Positions 1 through 5,561 of a DNA stretch of 5,561 nt are shown here, one piece after another; the stretch's first letter is position 1, and every line of letters begins with the position of its first letter. The stretch lies in contig SOKD01000075.1 in the NCBI GenBank assembly GCA_004376305.1, forward strand, positions 1-5,561, written 5' to 3'. Origin of the DNA: Candidatus Cloacimonadota bacterium (GTDB lineage Bacteria > Hydrothermota > E44-bin80). The notes under the pieces were generated by a model. That model searched no databases, was not told the DNA's origin, and saw only the letters and a list, made by a program, of their open reading frames with translations. The translations under genes were made by a program, and so were the position numbers.

Positions 1-533
1 ATGGAATGCGTCCGCGCTCTTCGCGGAACAGAATTCTGAGAGAAAGAGTAACGCTCTCAGGAAGGAGTTACGAAATACAGAGGTTTATTGGAAGATCATT
101 AAGAGCTGCCTGTGATCTTTCATTGCTGGATGGTCATTCCATTATCATAGATGTTGATGTCATCCAGGCTGATGGTGGAACAAGAACCGCTGCAGTTAAT
201 GGAGGCATGATTGCTCTCTATATTCAATTAAGGGAAATGGTTACTTGCGGTTACATTGAAAGACTCCCCGTTGCACATCTCATCGGCGCAGTTAGCGTCG
301 GGAAAATGAAAGACGAAATACTTCTTGATCCTGAATACGAAGAGGATTCAAAACTCGATGTTGACATGAATATTGTAATGGATGAAGAATCACGTTTCAT
401 AGAAATAGCCTCCATCACAGAGGGAAATCCTTTTGCAACGAAAGATCTCAATGAAATGCTCTCTCTTGCAAAAAAGGGAATCAAACATATTATAGAAATT
501 GAAAGAGAGTATTTATCACTCACTCTTGCATAG
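1..533 (+). CDS. rph: Ribonuclease PH, 3' part (5' end outside window)
   Basis: This is the C-terminal part of RNase PH, a phosphate-dependent 3'-5' exoribonuclease that trims the 3' ends of tRNA precursors and other stable RNAs in the cytoplasm. The frame is open to the left edge. The ATG at 6 is an internal methionine, matching the Y-G-M-x-P-R segment near residue 65 of the E. coli enzyme, so about the first 64 residues are missing. Counting from that Met, visible family motifs are GR followed by EIQR (19-26), the phosphate-binding ADGGTRT (55-61), AAVSVG-like GAVSVG (94-99), and the acidic catalytic pair D114 and D120 in EEDSKLDVDMN. All are intact, so the gene looks functional. The stretch at residues 9-18 is divergent and about two residues shorter than in E. 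coli or B. subtilis. The next gene begins 20 bases after the stop, which suggests an operon. The usual partner rdgB is not next to it on this side. Identity is firm; only the 5' end is unseen. Confidence 0.95.
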   Translation, partial: GMRPRSSRNRILRERVTLSGRSYEIQRFIGRSLRAACDLSLLDGHSIIIDVDVIQADGGTRTAAVNGGMIALYIQLREMVTCGYIERLPVAHLIGAVSVGKMKDEILLDPEYEEDSKLDVDMNIVMDEESRFIEIASITEGNPFATKDLNEMLSLAKKGIKHIIEIEREYLSLTLA

Positions 534-553
534 GTTTAGCTCATTTCCTCCCA

Positions 554-1564
554 ATGAAAAAATGTTTTGAGAAAAAGGTCTCGATTCGCAAAGGAAGAGG
601 GATCAGACTTGACAAATATCTTATGGGTTTAGGACTCGGACTCTCTCGATCAAGAATTCAGAAGCTTATTATAAGTGGGAATGTGTTGATAGATGGCAAG
701 CCTGCAAAATCTCACCACATTGTACAATCGGGAGAATGCCTTTCAGTAAAGTATGAATACAGGGGGTCAACCACTGTTGAACCTGAGGATATTCCCGTTG
801 ACATTATTTATGAGGATAACCATCTGCTTGTTGTTAATAAACCGCCAGGAATGGTTGTTCATCCAGCACGTGGGAATCTCAGTGGAACCCTTGTTAATGC
901 TCTTCTGTATCACACATCTAAAAGGCTTTCAGTTACTGATGATATGGCAAGACCTGGTGTCGTTCACCGAATTGATAAGGATACATCAGGACTTCTTGTT
1001 TTTGCCAAAGAGGAACGTACGCATGCTGCGCTTGGACTACAGGTACAAAATAGAGAAATGAAGAGGATGTACCTGCTTCTCGTCTGGGGTGTACTCCCAA
1101 CAAACACAGGCACTATTGAAGCTCCGATTGGAAGAAATACCCTTGAAAGAAAAAAAATGAAGGTAACGCCGTTTGCATCGAGAAAAGCTACGACACACTT
1201 CAAGGTAATTACAAGATTCAATATTGCAACATATATTCGTGCCCAGCTTGAGACAGGAAGAACCCACCAGATCAGAGTTCACTTCTCTCATCTTGGATAT
1301 CCAGTTATAGGAGATGCGGATTATGGCGGAAGAAAACCTTCAATACTCTCCGGTATTGGTAAAGAGAACAAGGATCTCTTTGATTCAATCTTGAAATCAA
1401 TTAAAAGGCAAGCACTTCATGCAACACAGCTTTCATTCCTTCATCCAAGAAAAAAGAAACTCCTGACCTTCTACTCGCCACTTCCTGATGATATAAGAGC
1501 GGTGTTAAGGCTACTCTATGAAAGCTGCTGCAAAAAGACATCTCATTGCTGTAATACAGAATAG
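554..1564 (+). CDS. rluD: RluD-type 23S rRNA pseudouridine synthase (RluA family)
   Basis: The 336-residue product isomerises uridines to pseudouridine in large-subunit rRNA. In E. coli RluD the targets are in helix 69 of 23S rRNA. Domain order is an N-terminal S4 RNA-binding domain (about 18-66, RLDKYL then ISGNVLIDGK) followed by the synthase domain. Visible synthase motifs are NKPPGMVVHP (95-104), the catalytic HRIDKDTSG (138-146, nucleophile D141), LETGRTHQIRVH (232-243) and RQALHA (285-290). Length fits the family. The S4 domain plus the GDADYGG and RQALHA segments favour RluD over RluA, but the exact target uridines are inferred. The ATG at 554 is chosen because there is no in-frame ATG, GTG or TTG between the upstream stop at 500-502 and it, and a later Met would cut the S4 domain. 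It has no Shine-Dalgarno sequence; a pyrimidine tract containing CCTCC lies just before it, so translation may depend on coupling to rph. The tail ends in an unusual CCKKTSHCC. topA follows after 12 bases. Confidence 0.92.
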   Translation: MKKCFEKKVSIRKGRGIRLDKYLMGLGLGLSRSRIQKLIISGNVLIDGKPAKSHHIVQSGECLSVKYEYRGSTTVEPEDIPVDIIYEDNHLLVVNKPPGMVVHPARGNLSGTLVNALLYHTSKRLSVTDDMARPGVVHRIDKDTSGLLVFAKEERTHAALGLQVQNREMKRMYLLLVWGVLPTNTGTIEAPIGRNTLERKKMKVTPFASRKATTHFKVITRFNIATYIRAQLETGRTHQIRVHFSHLGYPVIGDADYGGRKPSILSGIGKENKDLFDSILKSIKRQALHATQLSFLHPRKKKLLTFYSPLPDDIRAVLRLLYESCCKKTSHCCNTE

Positions 1565-1570
1565 AGAGGA
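1564..1570 (+). promoter_or_regulatory. Ribosome binding site of topA
   Basis: GAGAGGA overlaps the last base of the rluD stop codon. AGGA sits 6 bases before a GTG at 1577, a normal Shine-Dalgarno spacing. This supports GTG as the topA start, since the residues that follow (GKKLLIIESPTKA) are exactly the N-terminus expected of bacterial topoisomerase I. The overlap with the rluD stop suggests that terminating ribosomes may help initiate topA. Confidence 0.75.
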
Positions 1571-1576
1571 AGAAAC

Positions 1577-3769
1577 GTGGGAAAAAAACTACTCATTATC
1601 GAATCACCAACAAAAGCACGAACCCTTGAGCGCTATCTCAAAGGTAAGGGATATACCATTCTTTCCTCAAATGGTCACATCATTGATCTTCCCAAAAATA
1701 AACTCAGTGTTGATGTTGAAAATAATTTCAAACCCACGTATGCTATAATCAAAGGAAAAACTAAACTCATTAAGCAGCTTAGGAAAGCGGCGAAGGATGC
1801 TTCAAGCATTTTCCTGGCAACAGACCCCGATAGAGAAGGGGAAGCAATTGCTCACCACCTTGCACAGGAAATAGCAGAAAAAATTGTACCATTTAGGGTG
1901 CTCTTTTATGAAATTACTCAGGAGAGCATCGAGAAAGCACTTGAAGAACCTGGGTACATCAATCTCAATCTTGTTAAATCGCAGCAAGCCCGTAGAATTC
2001 TCGATCGTCTCGTTGGCTATAAAGTAAGTCCTTATTTATGGAAAACAGTCAGACGAGGATTGAGTGCCGGAAGGGTACAAACAGTTGCACTGCGCCTGGT
2101 AGTAGAGAGAGAAGAAGCAATTGAATGTTTCGAAAAAGAGGAATACTGGACCATTGAAGCACTATTCAAAAAAGAAGGTAACGGTGAATTCAGGTCTTCA
2201 CTCGCTAAAATCAGTGAAAAAAAACCAAGCATAACTTCAGAAAAAGATGCGGAAAAACTTCTCGCCAATATCAAGAAAGCTGCGTACAAGGTATCAAAGT
2301 ACGAGAAAAAAAATGTAAGCAAATCTCCGCCTCCGCCGTTTATCACAAGTGGCATCCAGCAAGATGCTTCCGTAAGGTTCAATTTTTCAGCAAAACAAAC
2401 CATGGTCCTTGCACAACAGTTGTATGAAGGAATCGAACTGGGGAAAGAAGGACCTGTTGGTCTCATTACATATATGAGAACTGATTCCTTCAGGATTGCA
2501 GAAAAGGCACAAAACGAAGCATTGAGCTACATAAAAGATGAATTTGGAGAAACATATATACCCACCAAAAAACGTATATTCAAATCAAGAAAAGGTGCAC
2601 AGGGCGCTCATGAGGCAATACGCCCAACTGCTGCCCGGAGAACCCCTGAATCGGTAAAACCATATCTAAATCCCAATCAATTCAAACTCTATTCAATTAT
2701 CTGGACAAGGTTCATCGCATCACAGATGGCAGATGCAATCTATGAATCAGTGACAGCAGAAATGGAAGGTAGCGTATTTCTCTTCAGGTCAAACTCAAGG
2801 AAAGTAATTTTTAAGGGATTCACAACGTTATTGAAACAGGAGGAAAAACCAGACACATTTGTCATTCCTCCACTCGTTTCTGGAGAAAAAGTCGATCTTC
2901 TGTCACTTGCAAAGAGCCAGCACTTCACGGAACCACCCAAAAGGTATACAGAGGGCTCGCTTGTCAAACAACTCGAAACAAAGGGTATCGGAAGACCGAG
3001 TACCTATGCACCTGTAATAAGTACGATACAAGAACGTGGTTATGTAACAAAACAAGCACGTGCGCTTATTCCAACTAAGCTTGGCAGAGTTGTTCTGAAG
3101 ATCCTCATCGATTACTTCGAGGAAATATTCAACTATGACTTTACTAAAGAGATGGAAGAAGAGCTCGACGAAATCGAGGAAGGAACAAAAGAACTGCTCA
3201 CCGTCCTCAATGATTTCTACAAGCCATTTTCCAATATGCTCAATAAGGTTGATAAGGCAGTTACAAAAATAAAAAAACAGGTTGAAGAAAAAACTGATGA
3301 GATATGTAAACTCTGCGGAAAAGCAATGGTTATAAAATGGGGAAAATATGGTCGCTTCCTTGCCTGTTCAGGATATCCTGATTGCAAGAACACAAAACAC
3401 CTCGATGCACAAAAAGTAGATGGTAAATGTCCAGAGTGTGATTCCGCACTCATCATACGAAGGGGAAAATTTGGGCGCTTTATTTCGTGCGAGAAATACC
3501 CACAATGCGATTACTCAACCGCAGTTACAACAGGAGTACCCTGTCCGAAAGAGGGTTGCACGGGCGAGCTCGTTGAAAAAGTTACAAAAAAAATGAAAGT
3601 ATTTTATGGTTGCAGTAAATATCCTGATTGCACATTCGCTGTATGGCATAAACCCGTTCCAAAAGAATGTCCACATTGCAAGAATCCCTTTATGGTAGAA
3701 AAATTTGCACGAGCAGGCGTTTATTTATTCTGTCCTCAATGCAAAGCAAAAATCAAAACCAAAGAATAA
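1577..3769 (+). CDS. topA: DNA topoisomerase I (type IA), with four C-terminal zinc motifs
   Basis: The 730-residue enzyme relaxes negatively supercoiled DNA by cutting and passing single strands, and balances gyrase in the cell. The N-terminal Toprim domain (about 1-115) has E9 in ESPTKA and the metal-binding D83, D85 and E87 in TDPDREGE. The cleavage domain (about 130-555) has SAGRVQ (163-168), the catalytic Y299 with R301 in ITYMRTDS, H345 in GAHEAIRPT (343-351), and GIGRPSTYA (470-478). The C-terminus carries three classic topoisomerase zinc fingers (C577/C580/C597/C603, C618/C621/C638/C644, C656/C661/C679/C685). A fourth, ribbon-like motif follows (C698/C701/C719/C722). These help bind single-stranded DNA and, in some bacteria, RNA polymerase. 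All catalytic residues are present, so the gene should be functional. It is shorter than the 865-residue E. coli enzyme. It is the third gene of the rph-rluD-topA cluster and starts with GTG. Several runs of eight A occur (for example 2217-2224 and 2306-2313), but the frame is unbroken. Confidence 0.98.
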   Translation: MGKKLLIIESPTKARTLERYLKGKGYTILSSNGHIIDLPKNKLSVDVENNFKPTYAIIKGKTKLIKQLRKAAKDASSIFLATDPDREGEAIAHHLAQEIAEKIVPFRVLFYEITQESIEKALEEPGYINLNLVKSQQARRILDRLVGYKVSPYLWKTVRRGLSAGRVQTVALRLVVEREEAIECFEKEEYWTIEALFKKEGNGEFRSSLAKISEKKPSITSEKDAEKLLANIKKAAYKVSKYEKKNVSKSPPPPFITSGIQQDASVRFNFSAKQTMVLAQQLYEGIELGKEGPVGLITYMRTDSFRIAEKAQNEALSYIKDEFGETYIPTKKRIFKSRKGAQGAHEAIRPTAARRTPESVKPYLNPNQFKLYSIIWTRFIASQMADAIYESVTAEMEGSVFLFRSNSRKVIFKGFTTLLKQEEKPDTFVIPPLVSGEKVDLLSLAKSQHFTEPPKRYTEGSLVKQLETKGIGRPSTYAPVISTIQERGYVTKQARALIPTKLGRVVLKILIDYFEEIFNYDFTKEMEEELDEIEEGTKELLTVLNDFYKPFSNMLNKVDKAVTKIKKQVEEKTDEICKLCGKAMVIKWGKYGRFLACSGYPDCKNTKHLDAQKVDGKCPECDSALIIRRGKFGRFISCEKYPQCDYSTAVTTGVPCPKEGCTGELVEKVTKKMKVFYGCSKYPDCTFAVWHKPVPKECPHCKNPFMVEKFARAGVYLFCPQCKAKIKTKE

Positions 3770-3879
3770 TTGAAGGTCGCATTATTTATTGTTACAGAAG
3801 CTCACTGCTCATTTTCTATACACCACCTTCGATAAGTATTAATCTTCATCTCGCTCTAACGGAATAAGGGAAACAAGGA

Positions 3880-3911
3880 GGAAAGGATACTTTCCATTTG
3901 AGATGTTCAAA
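3880..3911 (+). other. Two tandem small hairpins in the DUF1015 leader
   Basis: GGAAAG (3880-3885) and CTTTCC (3890-3895) form a perfect 6-bp stem with a GATA loop. One base later, TTTGA (3897-3901) and TCAAA (3907-3911) form a perfect 5-bp stem with a 5-base loop. The first stem uses the last two G of the AAGGAGG at 3875-3881. The inverted repeats are seen directly. Whether they fold in RNA or serve as a protein-binding site in DNA is unknown, and stems this short can arise by chance. Confidence 0.35.
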
Positions 3912-3946
3912 GAATGCTGATAGAGATAAGTTCGTAAAAAATAAAA

Positions 3947-3952
3947 AAGGAG
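3947..3952 (+). promoter_or_regulatory. Ribosome binding site deciding the DUF1015 start
   Basis: AAGGAG lies 5 bases before the ATG at 3958. This decides the start: the open frame extends upstream to a TTG at 3898, but that codon is 16 bases from the nearest Shine-Dalgarno-like sequence, and the extra 20 residues are polar and unlike the family. The family N-terminus typically begins at the M-P-I-V-R-P-F-K-G segment, encoded from 3958. Confidence 0.8.
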
Positions 3953-3957
3953 TTACC

Positions 3958-5196
3958 ATGCCAATCGTGAGACCATTTAAGGGACTCAGACCGAAACCAG
4001 AATTTGCAGAAAAGGTTGCTTCACCTCCCTATGATGTTATGAGTTCTGATGAAGCACGAGAAATGGCAAAGGAAAATCAAAGCAGTTTTCTCCATGTTAT
4101 AAAACCTGAAGTTGATGTAGATCCATCTGTCAGCCTTTACGATGAACAGATTTACGATAAGGGAAAGGCCAATCTCCAAAGATTAATTGATGAAGGTTAC
4201 TTAGTCCAGGATAAACAGAATTACCTTTACATCTATAAACTCCAGATGGGAGATCATATACAGAACGGCCTTGTTGCCACTGTTTCCGTCGAAGACTATG
4301 AACGGGAAAAGATAAAAAAACATGAGTACACAAGGCTTGAAAAAGAAAAAGACAGAGCAAAACACATCAACGTTCTGAACGCACAGGCAGGTCCTGTTTT
4401 CCTAACATACAAGGCAGATACGCACATTGATGCGCTCATCAAAAAAGCACAGCAGGTCAAACCAGTCTATGATTTCGTTGCTGACGACAACATACGACAT
4501 ACATTCTATATCGTCAAAGATAAAGAGATCATTGAAAACATACAAAGAGCATTTGCAAAGCTTGACCATCTTTACGTTGCAGATGGTCATCACCGATCAG
4601 CAGCAGCGGCACGAGTAAAGAAAGAGCGGCAGGAAAAGAATCAAAACCATGCAGGTGATGAAGAGTATAATTACTTTCTTACCGTTATTTTTCCACACAA
4701 TCAGATGTTTATAATGGACTACAACAGGGTTGTTGCCGATCTTTGCGGTCATTCACCGGACGAATTCCTTACCAGGATCACTGAGAAATTTGAAGTGCAG
4801 AAAAGGAAGAATGCATTCAGACCAGAAGAGAAACACCATTTTGGAATGTTTATGAATGGCAAATGGTATCAACTTATTGCAAGGGAAGATACCTTCAACA
4901 AGAATGATCCTGTGCTGAGTCTCGATGTAAGTATTCTTCAGGAGAATTTGCTCAAGCCCATTCTCGAAATCCAGGATCCGAGAAAAGACAAGCGGATATC
5001 ATTCGTAGGGGGGAAACGAGGTCTTGGAGAACTTGAACAACTTGTCAATTCAGGTCAGTTCGCCGTTGCTTTTGCAATGTATCCCACTTCAATTGAGGAA
5101 TTGATGGCAATCGCTGATGCAGGAAAGGTAATGCCTCCAAAATCAACATGGTTCGAACCAAAACTCCGCAGCGGATTGATCACGCACCTGCTTTAG
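3958..5196 (+). CDS. DUF1015 (COG4198) family protein, function unknown
   Basis: The 412-residue product is a full-length member of DUF1015, a conserved soluble family without an established biochemical role that I can state. Visible family features, numbered from the Met at 3958, are the N-terminal MPIVRPFKGLRP, SPPYDV (22-27), the charged KHEYTRLEKEKDR (121-133), a central DGHHRSAAAA (209-218), and a C-terminal MPPKSTWFEPK (392-402) followed by SGL. No signal peptide or membrane segment is seen, so it should be cytoplasmic. Some homologues have been annotated as ParB/SpoOJ-like, and in some clostridia, as I recall, the gene lies beside serA and a serC-like aminotransferase. A link to ParB-fold serine kinases such as SerK/SbnI is therefore possible, but this is inference. 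Here it lies 188 bases after topA with no serine gene in view, and it converges on a universal stress protein gene. Family assignment is firm; function is open. Confidence 0.93.
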   Translation: MPIVRPFKGLRPKPEFAEKVASPPYDVMSSDEAREMAKENQSSFLHVIKPEVDVDPSVSLYDEQIYDKGKANLQRLIDEGYLVQDKQNYLYIYKLQMGDHIQNGLVATVSVEDYEREKIKKHEYTRLEKEKDRAKHINVLNAQAGPVFLTYKADTHIDALIKKAQQVKPVYDFVADDNIRHTFYIVKDKEIIENIQRAFAKLDHLYVADGHHRSAAAARVKKERQEKNQNHAGDEEYNYFLTVIFPHNQMFIMDYNRVVADLCGHSPDEFLTRITEKFEVQKRKNAFRPEEKHHFGMFMNGKWYQLIAREDTFNKNDPVLSLDVSILQENLLKPILEIQDPRKDKRISFVGGKRGLGELEQLVNSGQFAVAFAMYPTSIEELMAIADAGKVMPPKSTWFEPKLRSGLITHLL

Positions 5197-5240
5197 TTAT
5201 ATGAACAGGGTATTGCCTGGATTTTAAAATCCTCATATAA
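5197..5240. terminator. Nested inverted repeats between convergent genes, possible terminator
   Basis: Directly after the DUF1015 stop, TTATATGA (5197-5204) pairs perfectly with TCATATAA (5233-5240). The 28 bases between them hold two smaller elements: CAGG (5206-5209) with CCTG (5216-5219), and the perfect 14-base palindrome GGATTTTAAAATCC (5219-5232). Together they could fold as a three-way junction in either transcript. There is no T-run after the outer stem on either strand, so it is not a textbook intrinsic terminator. On the plus strand the inner CAGG/CCTG stem is followed by GATTTT, which could act as a weak one. Position between convergent stops favours a 3'-end role. The repeats are seen; the function is inferred. 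Confidence 0.4.
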
Positions 5241-5264
5241 AACCGCGTAGTAACCGTGCCCTTA

Positions 5265-5561
5265 TTACCTAACCAAGAGAACCGAACAGGGGGAACAATG
5301 GATAACCTTATCGCTCGTACTCCCTATCGCCCGCTCCTCCTCATCATGCAACCCTCTTGTCCCCATGACAATCAAGTCATATTCACGCCCAAGATTACAG
5401 ATTGCCAATGAAGGCTTTTCGTCACGTAGCAATGTTGTCTTAACAGGATACTCTGCCTTTCTGAACACCTGCTCAGTATCGTGAAGAATTCGCTTTCCAT
5501 CTTCAATAAAACTCTCTTTCAGGTTGTCCGAAATATCAGATCTGTACATTATGGGGACATA
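5265..5561 (-). CDS. Universal stress protein (Usp), C-terminal part, 5' end outside window
   Basis: This minus-strand gene encodes the C-terminal two thirds of a single Usp domain, a small cytoplasmic nucleotide-binding protein family tied to stress and growth arrest. The frame stays open to the window edge (Y-V-P-I precedes the Met at 5549-5547), and Usp domains are usually about 140-150 residues, so that Met is internal and roughly the first 40-50 residues are missing. Counting from it, EYDLIVMGTRG (56-66) and GS at 76-77 form the G-x2-G-x9-G-S signature of ATP-binding members. The ending HCSPCSVLLVR is the normal last strand. The loop between the glycines is acidic (HDEEER, 68-73), where many relatives have hydrophobic and basic residues. 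The gene converges on the DUF1015 gene with 68 bases between stop codons; its promoter lies outside the window. Family assignment is firm; the partner proteins and exact role are not known. Confidence 0.9.
   Translation of the reverse strand, partial: YVPIMYRSDISDNLKESFIEDGKRILHDTEQVFRKAEYPVKTTLLRDEKPSLAICNLGREYDLIVMGTRGLHDEEERAIGSTSDKVIHCSPCSVLLVR

Larger units (their letters stand above)
3770..3957 (+). promoter_or_regulatory. Spacer and probable leader between topA and the DUF1015 gene
   Basis: These 188 bases hold no gene I can support. There is no hairpin followed by a T-run after topA, so I see no intrinsic terminator; a distant 6-bp match, GAAGGT (3772-3777) with ACCTTC (3825-3830), is too far apart to count. 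No clear -35/-10 pair with normal spacing stands out. TATACA at 3817-3822 and TATTAA at 3837-3842 are possible -10 elements, but neither has a good upstream partner. The right half has an orphan Shine-Dalgarno-like AAGGAGG (3875-3881), two adjacent small hairpins (3880-3911) and the real ribosome binding site of the next gene. The length suggests that the DUF1015 gene may have its own promoter here, but read-through from topA cannot be excluded. Confidence 0.4.

Noticed and set aside
6..8. ATG at 6 as the true start of the RNase PH gene
   Set aside because: It matches an internal methionine near residue 65 of the E. coli enzyme, and the frame is open to the window edge, with the preceding glycine codon also matching the family.
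1518..1748. 76-residue open frame overlapping the end of rluD and the start of topA, as a possible overlapping gene or frameshifted rluD end
   Set aside because: Both flanking genes have intact family motifs in their own frames, the frame has no ribosome binding site of note, and its sequence looks like an out-of-frame reading of topA.
2217..2313. Runs of eight A in topA (2217-2224 and 2306-2313) as programmed slippage sites
   Set aside because: The full-length frame encodes all expected domains, and similar A-runs occur elsewhere (1150-1157, 3586-3593), as expected in lysine-rich coding sequence of low GC.
2032..2466. 144-residue minus-strand open frame inside topA
   Set aside because: It lies wholly within a clear topoisomerase gene, is rich in serine and phenylalanine as antisense readings of Lys/Glu-rich genes are, and shows no recognisable motif.
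3772..3830. GAAGGT/ACCTTC inverted repeat as a topA terminator
   Set aside because: The arms are 6 bases long and 47 bases apart, and no T-run follows.
3898..3957. TTG start giving the DUF1015 protein 20 extra N-terminal residues
   Set aside because: The extension is polar and unlike the family N-terminus, and AAGGAG sits 5 bases before the ATG at 3958.
5219..5232. GGATTTTAAAATCC as a tRNA anticodon arm in a broken tRNA
   Set aside because: The surrounding bases show no acceptor stem, D arm or T arm; the palindrome and outer repeat do not match tRNA spacing.

Overview
The window is an ordinary-looking piece of bacterial chromosome of moderate to low GC (about 40% by eye). Bacterial origin is suggested by an RNase PH, a RluA/RluD-family pseudouridine synthase and a bacterial-type topoisomerase I with C-terminal zinc fingers. 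DUF1015 and universal stress proteins occur in both bacteria and archaea, so they do not help. Arginine is often AGA/AGG and ATA is common, but I cannot name a phylum from the sequence alone. No mobile element, CRISPR array, tRNA or rRNA is visible.

Layout. Positions 1-3769 are a tight same-strand cluster: the 3' part of rph (RNase PH, cut by the window edge), a RluD-type 23S rRNA pseudouridine synthase gene, and topA (DNA topoisomerase I). The gaps are 20 and 12 bases, so these genes are very likely co-transcribed. Two of them act on stable RNA and the third controls DNA supercoiling. A 188-base spacer (3770-3957) follows. It holds an orphan Shine-Dalgarno-like sequence and two small tandem hairpins. 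Next on the same strand is a complete DUF1015 (COG4198) gene of unknown function. Its start is set by a good ribosome binding site at 3947-3952, and not by an upstream in-frame TTG. The DUF1015 gene converges with a minus-strand universal stress protein gene, which runs off the right edge of the window. The 68 bases between their stop codons hold nested inverted repeats.

The three-gene cluster is a housekeeping unit. The DUF1015 gene is the only complete gene here whose role is unknown. A distant link to ParB/sulfiredoxin-fold kinases and serine metabolism is possible, but it rests on general knowledge and nothing in the window proves it. I found no convincing new multi-gene system. The observations most worth a second look are the DUF1015 gene and its leader, the structured spacer at 5197-5240, and a pair of perfect inverted repeats inside a divergent stretch of rph.
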